Below, one piece after another: positions 10,801 to 21,342 of a stretch of 64,000 nucleotides of DNA (position 1 is its first letter; every line of letters starts with the position of its first letter). The notes under the pieces were generated by a model. The model saw nothing but the letters and a program-made list of their open reading frames with translations. It was not told the origin of the DNA and ran no database searches. Source of the stretch: Zingiber officinale (taxonomy: Eukaryota > Streptophyta > Magnoliopsida > Zingiberales > Zingiberaceae); assembly GCF_018446385.1 (NCBI RefSeq), contig NC_056000.1, forward strand, positions 78,192,688 to 78,256,687, written 5' to 3'. A program made the translations under genes and the position numbers.

Positions 10801-12296
10801 AAATATTTAAGTGTATTAAATTTGCTCTTGCTATGCATTATGGCACTGTCTCTCTTCTCTCAGTATAGAAGTCATATATTGTAAATTCATTTTGATTAGA
10901 GTTTTTTCTGCTTAGTGAAAGAAATAATGCACAAACACATTGGTTACATTCTAATAGGGTTTTGCAATCGGCAATGGGTTAACGGATCCTTCAATACAAT
11001 ATGGTGCTTATGCTGATTATGCACTTGAAATGGGTATCATCACTGAAAGAGCACATAATAGCATCGACAAGATATATCCTCTTTGCCAGCTCGGAATTAA
11101 ACTCTGTGGTACTTTCTTTTTCTGCGATAATGCAATTTTAGTACTAAAGCATGGGCACCTTTCCAACTATTATATCCTCAGGTTCTTCTGGAGTTATATC
11201 TTGTGCTGCTTCTTTGGTTGTTTGTGAATCCATCTTCAATTCAATTATGCTTCTTGCTGGAGATATCAATGTAGGTTTTTACTTTATTCATTCCTCTTTT
11301 CAGTTTCATTATGCAGTATTTAGTTTTGCATGTCTGAACACTTCAGTTTCCGTTGCAGTACTATGATATCAGGAAAAAATGTGAAGGGAGCCTTTGTTAT
11401 GATTTCTCAAACATGGAGAAATTTCTGAACCAGGAGTCTGTAAGGAAGGTGCTTGGTGTTGGTAATAGGAAATTTGTATCATGCAGTCCTCTGGTGTACG
11501 GAGCCATGATTACAGATTGGATGAAGAACTTAGAAGTGGGAATTCCAGCTCTTCTCGAGGATGGCGTCAAATTGATGGTCTATGCTGGTGAATATGATCT
11601 CATTTGTAATTGGCTCGGTAAGTACTTATGCTACATCGATTAAGTTAAAACTTAATGTACATCCTCGAGTTGAACAATTTAAGGCTGCCAATCTGAAAGA
11701 AGAACATATTTTTCTTATCTGTGCAAGATTGAACATTAGAAAACGCTTTCTAAGATGTGCTTGAATAAAATTTAGGAGCAAGCACACAAAAGTGAGATAA
11801 TGTTCAACTCGAAACTTGATTGTATACTTGTATCTCTTAGATCTTTGATTGACCAGAACGTTAGTACATACATTGAACTGCATCTTTATCAAATTTATCA
11901 AATAAACTGAGAAGATAGCTTTATGCAGGGAATTTTAGGTGGGTTAGTTCGATGGAATGGTCAGGTAGTCAGATTTTCAATGAAACTGCGTTGACACAAT
12001 TTAAAGTCGATGGCAAAGAAGCAGGCCTCTTCAAAACTTTTGGGCCTCTGACTTTCCTGAAGGTGAGTAGTTGTATGATCATCAAGTTCATTTGTCTCCT
12101 TCGGAGCGTTGCTCTCCGATTCGCATGATGTTAGCTATTGCTTCTAGGAAATTAAAGGTGTATTTTTCGTATGTAGGTTCATGATGCTGGTCACATGGTT
12201 CCCATGGATCAGCCTAAGGCGGCACTGCAGATGCTCGAGAAATGGATGGAAGGAAGCCTGAACGAAGAACTGGTCACTGCAGTTGCTACTATGTAA
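1806..12296 (+). CDS. Serine carboxypeptidase III-like protein (peptidase S10), nine exons
   Basis: Secreted or vacuolar serine carboxypeptidase that removes C-terminal residues from peptides. Exons inferred from GT-AG sites and family match: 1806-2125, 2894-3062, 10290-10409, 10541-10684, 10958-11108, 11182-11270, 11359-11617, 11929-12062 and 12177-12296. They join in phase to 1506 bases, 501 residues plus TAA, the usual length of the family. Seen: N-terminal signal peptide ([11 protein letters not shown]), propeptide-like region, oxyanion/substrate motif [11 protein letters not shown] (exon 2), [12 protein letters not shown] (exon 3), nucleophile GESYAGH with S223 (exon 4), catalytic D411 in GEYDLICNW (exon 7) and H468 in [12 protein letters not shown] (exon 9). 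The frame is open further upstream to 1725, but 1806 is the Met that begins the signal peptide. Intron 2 spans 7227 bases because of a copia insertion in the same orientation; without it the intron would be about 0.47 kb. All nine exons and splice sites look intact. It resembles cereal carboxypeptidase III and Arabidopsis SCPL47-49 more than the acyltransferase-type SCPLs. Confidence 0.92.
3203..3675 (+). repeat. 5' LTR of copia element C1 (473 bp)
   Basis: Starts TGTTGGATTATTTTC and ends CTAATA directly before the PBS. It is the uninterrupted version of the LTR; the 3' copy carries a MITE. Confidence 0.9.
4466..5242 (+). pseudogene. Copia gag remnant of C1
   Basis: A capsid-like frame opens at 4466 (155 residues, with [11 protein letters not shown] near the start) and is cut by TAG at 4931. 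It continues in the same frame past TGA at 5003 to 5242. A degenerate zinc knuckle near 5200 ([10 protein letters not shown]) lacks its first and last Cys. The TGA at 5003 and the TAG at 4931 look like single-base changes. No functional capsid is expected. Confidence 0.75.
5332..8467 (+). pseudogene. Copia pol remnant of C1 (protease, integrase, RT, RNase H)
   Basis: Protease: the catalytic motif reads NSGATTH, where an active enzyme has DSGAT, so Asp is replaced by Asn. GAG-pre-integrase motif LWHQILGH near 5760. Integrase core with HTDICGPF near 5940 and [12 protein letters not shown] near 6235. The frame stops at 6997. RT fragments follow from about 7000 (YKARLVAKG, then TAA at 7168; [10 protein letters not shown] near 7280; LYVDDILL near 7470). 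A deletion of about 20 residues lies between RQWYMKI and the YVDD block, and a frameshift follows near 7547. RNase H ([10 protein letters not shown], near 7985) runs to 8467. At least four stops replace an expected Trp or conserved codon. Inactive. Confidence 0.85.
8837..9953 (+). repeat. 3' LTR of copia element C1, split by a MITE
   Basis: Matches the 473-bp 5' LTR but is 1117 bp long because 9089-9707 plus an 8-bp duplication is inserted. It ends CTAATA next to the target duplication TCATT at 9954. Confidence 0.9.
9089..9707 (+). mobile_element. Non-autonomous hAT-type MITE (619 bp)
   Basis: Terminal inverted repeats TAGGGCTGTAAAT at both ends and a perfect 8-bp target duplication ATCGTGGA (9081-9088 and 9708-9715), the size used by hAT transposases. 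The interior has no transposase. It is built from subterminal repeats of GAGCTTGG / AAGCTTGGCTTGAG words and an inverted GAACGTTGTTC-type block near 9510-9545. It must be younger than the copia element it sits in. Its orientation is arbitrary. Confidence 0.9.
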
Positions 12297-13473
12297 TACT
12301 AGGTATAGATTTAGGAACCGGAAACATAGATATCGATCCAAATTCGCCATTGTGAAGCTGTTAGATGGTTTGTGATGCATCGATCGTGAGAATCATACCA
12401 ATTGTATAACCAAAAAGGAGGAAGAAAGTCCGCGGGCTAGAAGACTAACATCTCAGCACGCACTTGCGGTTAATAACTCATGAACTTCACCGCCTTTGTA
12501 CCCTCGGAGATAGCGTGCTTGGCTAGCTCTCCATGGAGTGCCAATCGGATTGACATCTGAATTTCGTTTCATTAGTTTCATTTTGATTAAATTATTTATT
12601 ATTTTAATTATATATTTTTTTTATAAAAAATTAATTTTATATTTATTTCATTTTTTTTTTTACGAAATCGTGTTTTTTACAGAAACTGTGAATTTGTTTT
12701 CTCTATAAATATTTTTTAAAAATAAGACTTTTTAATTGATCAAATGTAATAATAATATTCATATTTTATATTGTAAAAATTTATTAACAGTATTAAAAAA
12801 ACAAGAGTGGATTAGTTTCAAAAAAGTAAAATATACAATTAAAAAGAATATATTATAAATAAAATTAAAATAATCTAAAATTAAAGCTGATTATTTTTTT
12901 AATAATATAAAATTAAAAATAAACTTTTAAAAAGAAAATCAATATAATTAGTATTAAAAATTAGGGACTCAATATCGCCTATGGCCCATGTTACAAGTAG
13001 TGGAGATGTGACCTTTTAAGTTTTATTTTAAGGTCTCACACACGAAGATATCTTCATAATAAAATAATATTATCCATTTTAGAGATAAATCTTTATGATT
13101 TTTTTTAATTTACTTCAAAGTTTGATATGTTTTTTTTTTCGAAGTTCATTATCATTTTCCTATATTTTTATTATGGAACTTTGTTTTACAATTATTGCAA
13201 CCCAATAATAGAAAATAAGGTAAATCAATCTTTATAAACAAAGGATGACTTTTGAGTAGGGTTCAATCATCTATTCAAAATTGAATCGATAATAACAATT
13301 TAATTGAAATAGAATAATTTTTTTTTAATTAATCGAACTTTTCAACAAAGATCGGCTTAATCTATATAATATTGATTAATTTATTTTTTAATTGTCATTT
13401 TTAATCCAAATTTACATTAATCAATAGAGAACAAAGGCTGATCGTGCCCTTGGTATGGCTATGTCCTATGCTA
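12297..13473. other. AT-rich spacer downstream of the carboxypeptidase gene
   Basis: Holds the 3'-UTR of the carboxypeptidase gene (roughly to 12560) and then very AT-rich DNA with poly-T and poly-A runs between 12580 and 13400. I see no coding frame, RNA gene or repeat boundary. TGCTA at 13469-13473 is the left target duplication of the next solo LTR. Confidence 0.5.
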
Positions 13474-15429
13474 TGTTAGCTAGAGCCCTAGAACCAATCA
13501 TTTGATGATTATATTTTGGACTTGTTGTATCATATTCTATATAAATAAAGACATTTGGTTTTTGGTTATTATACTTACTTGTATTGGTGCCAAATAAACT
13601 AAGTATAATAACGTCCTTGAGTAGAAGGTTCTCACCTATATCAATCGGTTAGTTGAACCGATAGTGAGATGATATAGGAAACACTACTCTTAATCATTCC
13701 TAGTCGAGTATTAACATTCAGGGACAATGTTAATGCAATAAGACTAGCATGTAGGTCAACTCGATGACTTGATCTCACAAGTCATGGATATAGAGATATC
13801 AAGTTGACACATGGGTATGCATTGGAGAATGTATACTGAATGACCCGCCATGAGAAAGTATCATGGATCGTTATATGAGTGTCATATACTTTCTCATGTG
13901 GCTATTAGTATGACTACTAGTCCTTAGACCTGAAGTCACCATGGTTCCCTACATAAGGAGTTATGTACTTTGGTTTCGTCAAACGTCAGGACCATAAAGG
14001 CGATTACTGTGTATGTAACAAATTATGCGGAGGGATGTGAGTGATGTAGATGAGATCTATCCCTCCTATATGACGGGAGAGACATCAGTATTCTTGATAG
14101 AGTGAGACCACGAAGTGCATGGCCATGCCCAAATGAGTCAATATAGGATATTGAGCTCATTTGATTGAGTGAGTCTACTTGGAGTTCAAGATTTAGATTG
14201 ATTAGAGGATGACACGGTTCATGCCTCACATTGATCAATCTAGATGTCTAGGATAGAAGGACACTTGTCATATATTGTGAGGAGTCACAATTAGTAGTCA
14301 CAAGGTGATGTTGGATCTCAACATTCTTGTAACTTGGGTAGTAATGATGTATTGCTAGATATCGCTCATTACTTATGTTTCTAAATGAGTTTAGGGGCAT
14401 TGCCAACGTTACAAGAACCTATTGGGTCACACACAAAGAACAAGTGGATGGAGATTAGGTTCATATAATGAACTAAGAGGATTAGATTCATTTGATGAAT
14501 CAAATTGGATTAAGAGTAATCCTAATTGGGCTAATTGAGTTGGACTCAAGTTGATTCATGTGTTCAATGAGTCTAATTTAGATTATGACTCATTGAATCA
14601 ATTTAATTAAATGAATTAGATTCATTATATTAAATTAGCTTGAATTAAATGGTTGGATTAGATCAACCATGAGAGAGATTAAGTCAAGTTTGACTTGACT
14701 TGAGAGGAAGATGAAGAGTCAAGTTTGACTTGACTTTATGCCACATCATTGGTGAGTTGACATTAAGTGGACCAATGATGATGCTCCACATCATCATGGT
14801 TACTTAAGTGAAATGCCACCTCATGGGAGTTACCAAGAGTTGTGACTCTTGGTATCCCATGGAGGTTACAAACCACTTAATTAGATGAAAAGAGTTTCAT
14901 TTTGCAAGTGTACATCTCATTCAAGTGATCTTCCTCCTCCTAAGCTCTCTTCTTGCTCTTTCTCTTCTCTTGGTCGTGGGTTTCAAGCAAGGGAGAAGAA
15001 AGGAGAGTGAATCTAATCTAAGAAGAAAGGTTAGTGAAAGTCACATAGAGTTTTTAAAGGAGTGTGTTCTCTTCTTTTCCTTTCTTCATCTTCCAATCCC
15101 ATCCGAGAGCCCTAGAAAATGCTAGCACACTTAGGGTGCTCTCTTCTCCATCCTTAAGTGTTAGAGAACACATCTTGTTCGTGTGGATATCACTAGAAAG
15201 TTGTCTACGTTGACAACTTCGAGATCCGGCGTACCTTGGACTTGCGGGAACGCGAAGGGCACGCATCAAAGGTATAAAATATTTTTCCTTTGTAGATCTA
15301 CTGTAGATCGTCGTTTGAAACTCGTACTCATATTTTTCGAAAGTTTTCTTCGCACGGATCCAATGGCTAGGGGGTTTCGGGGTTTCCGCGACGCGAAAAA
15401 GTGATTTTCGCGGCCCGAAAAACCCAACA
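13474..15429 (+). mobile_element. Solo LTR, 1956 bp, copia-like
   Basis: Begins TGTTAGC and ends CCCAACA, inverted TGTT/AACA termini, flanked by a perfect 5-bp duplication TGCTA (13469-13473 and 15430-15434). No internal region, PBS or PPT is present, so it is the product of LTR-LTR recombination. Content is non-coding; the short frames inside are chance. It has the general look of a long copia LTR, but without coding sequence the lineage is not certain. Confidence 0.88.
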
Positions 15430-17367
15430 TGCTAAGGATCATTCTATATAATAAAAAAATAATGTGTTAAGGATCATTTCATATGGTAAAAGATGATTGA
15501 TTCTCTCTCAACGTTTCCATCAACTCGTCTTTAGACTAACACCGAATAAGTAAATCATGGATGACTACCAGTCATTAGTATAAGTGGTCAAAGCATGGAA
15601 AAAGATATGTTCGGACGCGTCTTAAGGATCATTCTAAATAAAAAATAAAAAATGATAATTCCAGTTAACCTCATTGACTATCCCTGGGGTGACCGGTCAG
15701 ATCCTATGGAATTTTTCCACTGATCACTAGGGTAAATCAAGAAGTGTACACGGGAGACAACCCAGAAGTTTATTATCCTTTGATTGCACCTCATTTAAAG
15801 TAAAATTTTTTATAAATACACTATAACTAAGGATTGAACCGTAAATACTTAAAACATAATCTAAATATCCTATTATAATATCACAATCCTCGGGACGTGT
15901 TAAGGATCATTCTGGCAATTACACAGCTAGGTCATGTCATCTAATAAAAATTTCAATTTATTCGAATTAAAAGTTTTAATATTAAAACCGAATTATTTGA
16001 AATAATTGATTTTTTTTTAAAAAATAAAAATTTAAAATAACTGAATCACAATCCTCGGGACGTGTTCAGGATCATTCTGGCACTTACACAGCTAGGTCAT
16101 GTCATCTAATAAAAATTTCAATTTATTCGAATTAAAAGTTTTAATATTAAAACCGAATTACTTGAAATAATTGATATTTTTTTTAAAAAATAAAATTTTA
16201 AAATAACTGAACTGAAGTCAGTTCGGTTGGTTAACTCTATTTAATTAAATTTTGACTCACCCTTACGTCTAACATGGATATGTTAATTCGTGTTGGATTA
16301 ACAGTGGTTATGGAGTTCCTAAACAGTTAATATATCGGGTAGTCTGACAGATCTAATTATATCTGAATTTGAATGCAATTTGTTGACAAACCACGGTTTC
16401 AACATTACTTGATACCAAAATCCAAATTTAAGTACTTTCTCTTCCGCAATTTCAAGCATTCCAATCGGTTAAATCAAAATCCAACCAATTGACTTTTTTG
16501 AACTTGCATATACAAATCATAACACATCGGTTAAATCGATTGAAAAAAAAAATTGATTAAATTGAGACTTGGAAGGGAAGTCATGAATTAAGGAATTAAG
16601 GATTTTAAACACTTATTCAGGCATAGTTCCAATTCAATTTAATCAGTCTAACCGAATTCTAATTTTTAAATTGAAACCAAATCAATTTGACCAGAATAAT
16701 CCTTATTCTAAGGGGAAAAAATAAAATTTTAAATTAATCAAACAAATTTTTAACTTTGTTCGATTAGATTGATTACTTCAATTTAATTGACCTGCTCATC
16801 CTATTGAAGATCCTTTTAGTAATTAAATTTCATTTTGAAAAATTTAAACAATCTTTTAATTATATTTCTACAAATAAAGAAACAATTCATACATTTTTTA
16901 AAGTACTTATTCAATAATTTAATTTAATTTTCCATTAATATGAAACTGAAGATATTCAACATTTAATTGGATTTTTTTTTCGGGAAATGTATATCGATAT
17001 GAGAATTAGATCGACAACATTGTGTATATTATTAGGATCGATTCTTATAACACAGCCCTGTTCTTATAGGCCACTGTCGGACATGTGACGGAGCATAATT
17101 AAAATAAAAATTATAATTAAATAAAATTAAAAAAAATAATGAACTGGTAGTTAATCATTGGTCCACATCGGCAGCTGACTGATAGTGGAACTGTCGATTA
17201 CGGGTTGAGCTTGTTGAATCGGATCAAAGGTTAATTAGTCCATTGACCTGATTATAGGTTCGGGCTAGGTCCAGTTTAGACCCGGCTTGGTTCAGATCTA
17301 CCTAGCTAGCAATGTCATGTGGAAGGTCTTCTGAAGAGAGCTAGGGTTATGGAGATGGGGTGTAAGC
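15430..17367. other. AT-rich non-coding stretch with scattered repeats
   Basis: No gene is seen. It contains a tandem 165-bp duplication (15881-16210) and several copies of a word close to TTAAGGATCATTCT, at about 15433, 15466, 15624, 15899 and 16063, most spaced irregularly. The rest is low-complexity sequence with poly-A and poly-T runs. The last 300 bases lead into the first gene-fragment unit. Confidence 0.5.
15881..16210. repeat. Tandem duplication, two copies of about 165 bp
   Basis: The unit begins TCACAATCCTCGGGACGTG at 15881 and again at 16046. The copies differ by only a few bases (for example TTAAGGATC versus TTCAGGATC), so the duplication is fairly recent. Confidence 0.85.
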
Positions 17368-17622
17368 GTGGCCGGTGATGAAAGATTTGATGATAAAGAG
17401 CTTGATAGCCGAGTTCTTCCTCCTGCGTCAATGCCGCAGCTTTTGTCCGGCAATATTGTCAATGCCAACTACGATCACGGTGACACTGTGATCGATATCC
17501 TCATCACGAAAAATCTCTACAGGAGAATAGCTAATTCTTGTAGACCATGGTGCAAACATGACCGAAAGTATAAAGAAATCATCCTCCCCCAATGCCACAA
17601 CTTTTCTCTAGCAATGTTGTGA
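17368..17622 (+). pseudogene. Decayed gene-fragment unit A, unrecognised family
   Basis: An 84-residue frame whose middle (YDHGDTVIDILITKN) resembles the units at 18760-19467 and 20461-20674. The shared pattern is S-M-P, a Gly-rich turn, Y-D, then T-V-I-D-x-L-x-x-K-x-P-L. I do not recognise the parent protein. The frame diverges from the consensus after about residue 50 and has lost the N-G-R-F-L-E-A block, so it is probably not functional. It may still be the first exon of a larger old gene. Confidence 0.4.
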
Positions 17623-17639
17623 CTTCCGAAGATCTTCGG

Positions 17640-18251
17640 GAGAGAGGTCGAATCAGGTACTCAACAATTCTCGAGCACCCAGGTAGAAAAATATTTAAGG
17701 CCTTAATATATCATTTTTAAATAAAATTTATTTTTTTAAATATATTTTTATATAAAATATTATTAGAGATATTTTATTTGTACAATTACAAAGGATAGTT
17801 TTGCAAGATATTATTTTTTTCAATGGGAGGTAACGAGTACATAGCAAAAATTTTATCTTATATTTATTAGTAAATTTAAAAATATAATTTTTTTTATGTT
17901 TAGCTTTAAAATATAATTTAATAAAAATAATATATTTATCTAATAAACATTTTTATTAATTAAATTAAATTTCTTCCATAGTTAAAAAATACTAAAGAGA
18001 GTAATAAATTATTATAATAATATTAATATATATTTTAATTATTATTTTTTTATTAATCAATTTTAATTTCAATGAAAGTGAGTATCAATTCAGTGATAAA
18101 ATGATTATTACGCGACTCAGAGATAAGAGGTAACAGATTATAATAGGTTCTTCCTCGCCCTCTGAATTATTTTTTTTATTAATTTTAATTTCAAAAGATT
18201 ATTAATTAAATTTATTTAGTTAAAAATATTTTATTAATAAATATTGATGAT

Positions 18252-18283
<32 letters not shown>

Positions 18284-18759
18284 TATGCATAATACCTTGT
18301 AGAGGAGCTAAGTAGGGTGAGTTTAATTAAACCGAATAAATCAACTGAACAAATCCAATTTAAAAATACATTCGGTTATTTTTTAATTTTATTTTTAAAA
18401 ATAAAATTGGTTATATTGATTAATTTGATTAGATTTAGATTTTAAAATCTCTTATCCAATTAAATCAAATAAATAAAAAATAAAAAAATAAAAAAATAAA
18501 AAATAAATAAGTAAATCTATAATTCTTAACTAATCGGTAAATCTTTCAGGATACCATTATTATTAAAAAAATTTAATTAATTTAATTTTTGACTGGCTAA
18601 TCATTTTTATTGAAAAATTTAATTTTAATTAAATACTCAATTATAGGGCATAATAATAATGACACAAAAATAATAAGAAGAGAAAATGGGAAAAAAAATA
18701 AAATTTAGAAATAAATAATAGCTAATATTTAACCTGCTTTTGAGATATATATATGTCAC
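17640..18759. other. AT-rich non-coding stretch
   Basis: No gene or repeat boundary is seen. It contains an (AT)n microsatellite at about 18255-18279 and long A- and T-rich tracts around 17700-18060 and 18350-18720. Confidence 0.5.
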
Positions 18760-18854
18760 GATCACATCGCCGCCGTGATTGACATGCTCACCGCAAAGAA
18801 ACCTCTGTCGTCGAATGGCCGGTTCTGGAAGGTCGTGTTACAAGGCTAATGATG
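18760..18854 (+). pseudogene. Decayed gene-fragment unit B
   Basis: Reads DHIAAVIDMLTAKKPLSSN followed by a GRF block, matching units C and D. It is cut at 18855 by a 227-bp insertion with an 18-bp direct repeat. After removing the insertion the frame would still be broken by a small deletion relative to unit C. Confidence 0.55.
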
Positions 18855-19081
18855 GTCAAAAGGTGGAACCGTCGTCCTAGCGGTCCTCTGGTCTCGGTCT
18901 TACAAGATTTCAGAGAGAGTAAATCACGGTTAATGCTGGGCAGGATAGGTAACTGGGGGTCGAAGGAATTTTTGGCGCAGCAAACCAGGATTTTATCCCC
19001 GAGTGCAACTGGCGACCTTCGACCCCACGACTTCATTGACAAGTTGCAGGCACCTAACTAGTTGATCCAGCCCGTGGGAGC
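18855..19081. mobile_element. 227-bp insertion with 18-bp direct repeats, SINE-like
   Basis: The 18-bp sequence GTTACAAGGCTAATGATG (18837-18854) recurs with one mismatch at 19082-19099. The intervening 227 bp is absent from the sister units. Long duplications of this size are typical of L1-mediated retroposition. The minus strand has a GGGTCGAAGG word that could be a weak B box, but no clear poly-A tail or A box is seen, so the SINE call is tentative. Confidence 0.4.
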
Positions 19082-19467
19082 GTTACAAGGCCAATGATGA
19101 AAGAGCTTACGGTGGTGGAGTCCGCTGACCACCTTTTTCTGCCTCCATTGCCCCGATTGAGAAATCCTGCTATGTCAAAGTCGCAAATTTTCTCTAATGG
19201 AGGAGTTGATGTCGGCTACGATCGCACCGCCACCGTGATCGACATGCTCGTCGCAAAGGAACCTCTTTCGGCGAATGGCCGGTTCTTGGAAGCCTTGTTA
19301 CAAGCAGGGAACACGATGAAAGAGCTGATGGCGGCGGAGTCCAGTCAACAACCTTACTGGACCGTGGTCAACAGCCTTGCTGGGAAGAATCCTCTTCCGA
19401 AGAAAGGGCGGTTCTTGGAGGCCATGTTAGAAGCAAGGCCTACGATGAAAGAACTGACGGTGGCAAA
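19082..19467 (+). pseudogene. Decayed gene-fragment units C and D, broken by a Mutator-like element
   Basis: The open frame from 19094 shows the repeated block twice: FLEALLQAGNTMKEL and FLEAMLEARPTMKEL, with LPPLPRLRNP and YDRTATVIDMLVAKEPL between them. The coding-like frame is interrupted at 19467 exactly where the element at 19468-20460 begins. It resumes after the 9-bp duplication at 20461 in the correct frame (KPDDQLLPPPLPRWRNP). I do not recognise the family. The regular unit of about 60 residues suggests local duplication of one exon. Confidence 0.6.
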
Positions 19468-20460
19468 CATAGTTTGCAAAATCGCGATTCGGATCATAGG
19501 ATCGTATAATTCTACGATCCGGAAATCTAAAATCGATCCAGGATCGTGCAGAATCGAGTTTTGTAGTAGAATCGTAGCAGGATCGGTAGGATCGGAACAG
19601 AATCGGTAGAATCGGAGCAGAATCAGAGCAGGATCGGTGGAAGCTTTGAGAAGTCATAACTTTTGATTCGGATTGAACCATGAGACCTATAATATATCAA
19701 ATCAAAGCTCGTTCAGATATCTTTAATAAATTTTAAAGTTTATCCTTAACCACCCTATTTCAAAGCCAAAAAATATCATTTAAATCATTTTCAGATGTCT
19801 AGGAGATTTTATCTTTTTTTTATTATCTTTTTTCATCTTATTAGGGTTTTAAATTATTTAAACATATGTTTAACTATTTTTGAGTTAGTTTTTTATCAAT
19901 AATATTCTGTCATTTCTTTTCCCAAAAATAATGAGTTTTTGGATGCCTATTATCTAGTATTGTGTGACATCAACCAGTCTTTAGAAGATTATTTCCGGCG
20001 TTCATATTTGAATCAAAGGATTCAATAGCTTCTGTTATATACGTTAGGTGCTTTGTTGGCCTGTAAATTAAATTATCTTATAAACCAAGAAAATATTTAT
20101 TACATTGAATGTGTTATTATTATTGTATTAATATAAATTTTATATTTTTTTTCATTTTATGATATGAAAATATAAATATTATTATTATAAGAGAATGATA
20201 GTTGAATTACAAATTAATTTAAATTTATACATGTAGTAATGTAATTTGAGGTATTGAGTATAAATGATTGCATATATATACAAAATTAATTATTTATTTA
20301 TATATAAATGAGATTTTTAGGTATTTTTTCTAATTATTAATCATGTATGATAAGATTTTAAGGGTTTTTGGTAGGATCGTACGATTCTAAGATCCGATCC
20401 TGACCGATCCGATCCTGACTCTAAATCGATCCTGCGTAGGATCGCGATTCTACAAACTAT
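19468..20460. mobile_element. Mutator-like non-autonomous element (993 bp)
   Basis: Flanked by a perfect 9-bp duplication GGTGGCAAA (19459-19467 and 20461-20469), the size made by MULE transposases. The inverted ends read CATAGTTTGCAAAATCGCG at the left and, on the opposite strand, ATAGTTTGTAGAATCGCG at the right. The subterminal regions are dense in AGGATCG / CGATCCT words, giving long imperfect TIRs; the centre is AT-rich without an open transposase frame. Confidence 0.85.
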
Positions 20461-20674
20461 GGTGGCAAAGCCCGATGACCAACTTTTGCCGCCTCCCTTG
20501 CCCCGGTGGAGGAATCCTTCTGGGTCAATGCCGCATTTTTTCTATGGTGGCGGTGCCGATGGTGACTATGAGTACTCCACCGCCGTGGTCAACAACCTCG
20601 CCAGGAAGAATCCTCTTCCGTAGAAAGGACTAACGGCGGCGGAGCATGGCTGCCGCCTTCTCTTGCCGCCTCTG
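20461..20674 (+). pseudogene. Decayed gene-fragment units D (rest) and E
   Basis: Continues unit D after the Mutator-like insertion (LPPPLPRWRNPSGSMPHFF, then AVVNNLARKNPLP). It ends at a stop TAG at 20622 where the sister unit has AAG. A further partial unit (AAEHGCRLLLPPL) is cut at 20674 by the outer LTR L3. Confidence 0.55.
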
Positions 20675-21342
20675 TGTCACGCCCCAGAAGAGTCCCTACC
20701 GACAAAATTTCGACAACATCTTTCCTGTACCGATGATAATATGAATCATATATACATCAACATATAAACATATTTAACAGTCCACACGGCTGGATATAAG
20801 CACAACCACGCAGTTTATAAGCAGCCCACACGGCTGAAAGTAAACACAACGAAAATCAAAAATAAAATATACGAATATAAAACCAACAAATCAATTACCC
20901 AAAATACCTGCAATCACCAGACTAGACTCCAAAATCCACATCAACTAGGTACAATGCAAACTTGCGAAAGCACTATACCACTCAAACAGAAAATAAGACC
21001 GAAAGGAAAACTGTCCTTGAATGTATAGTGGGACTGGCAGCCAGGACTCTCACAAGCATCCTTGATTCATCTACCTGCTACCTGGTGAAAGAAAAACCAT
21101 TTTGTGGGGTGGTGAATGCTGAGATTCAGCGAGTAAAGAAAAGATAGTGCATGAACATAATATACAAATAGAGAGTGAGTCAATAATATACATTCTCATA
21201 AGGAGAATAGCATATACTAAAAGAAAATTATAATATATACTCATACCTGAAACCATATCCTAGGCTAAGTATTAAAAGATCAGGAGTAATACCGATTGAC
21301 TAGTGAACTGTTCATCAATATGAGGGTATCATGTGAGGTAAA
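20675..21342 (-). repeat. L3 LTR, 3' part (outermost layer of the nested stack)
   Basis: On the minus strand this ends GGGGCGTGACA, the same end as L1 and L2. It is interrupted at 21343 by element X1 and continues at about 28584 and again at 61036-61671. The flank CTCTG (20670-20674) pairs with TTCTG (61672-61676), a target duplication with one mismatch. Family L is about 2.9 kb with termini TGTAAAATAC and GTGACA, most like a Ty3/gypsy (Tekay/Del-type) LTR, but no pol is present to prove it. Confidence 0.7.

Noticed and set aside
13474..15429. Possible complete small retroelement (TRIM)
   Set aside because: No second LTR, PBS or PPT; termini plus TSD fit a solo LTR.
20461..20674. Gene-fragment array continuing on the right of the nested stack
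   Set aside because: Sequence after L3 (61672-61701) does not continue the coding unit and meets the hAT terminus within 30 bases.
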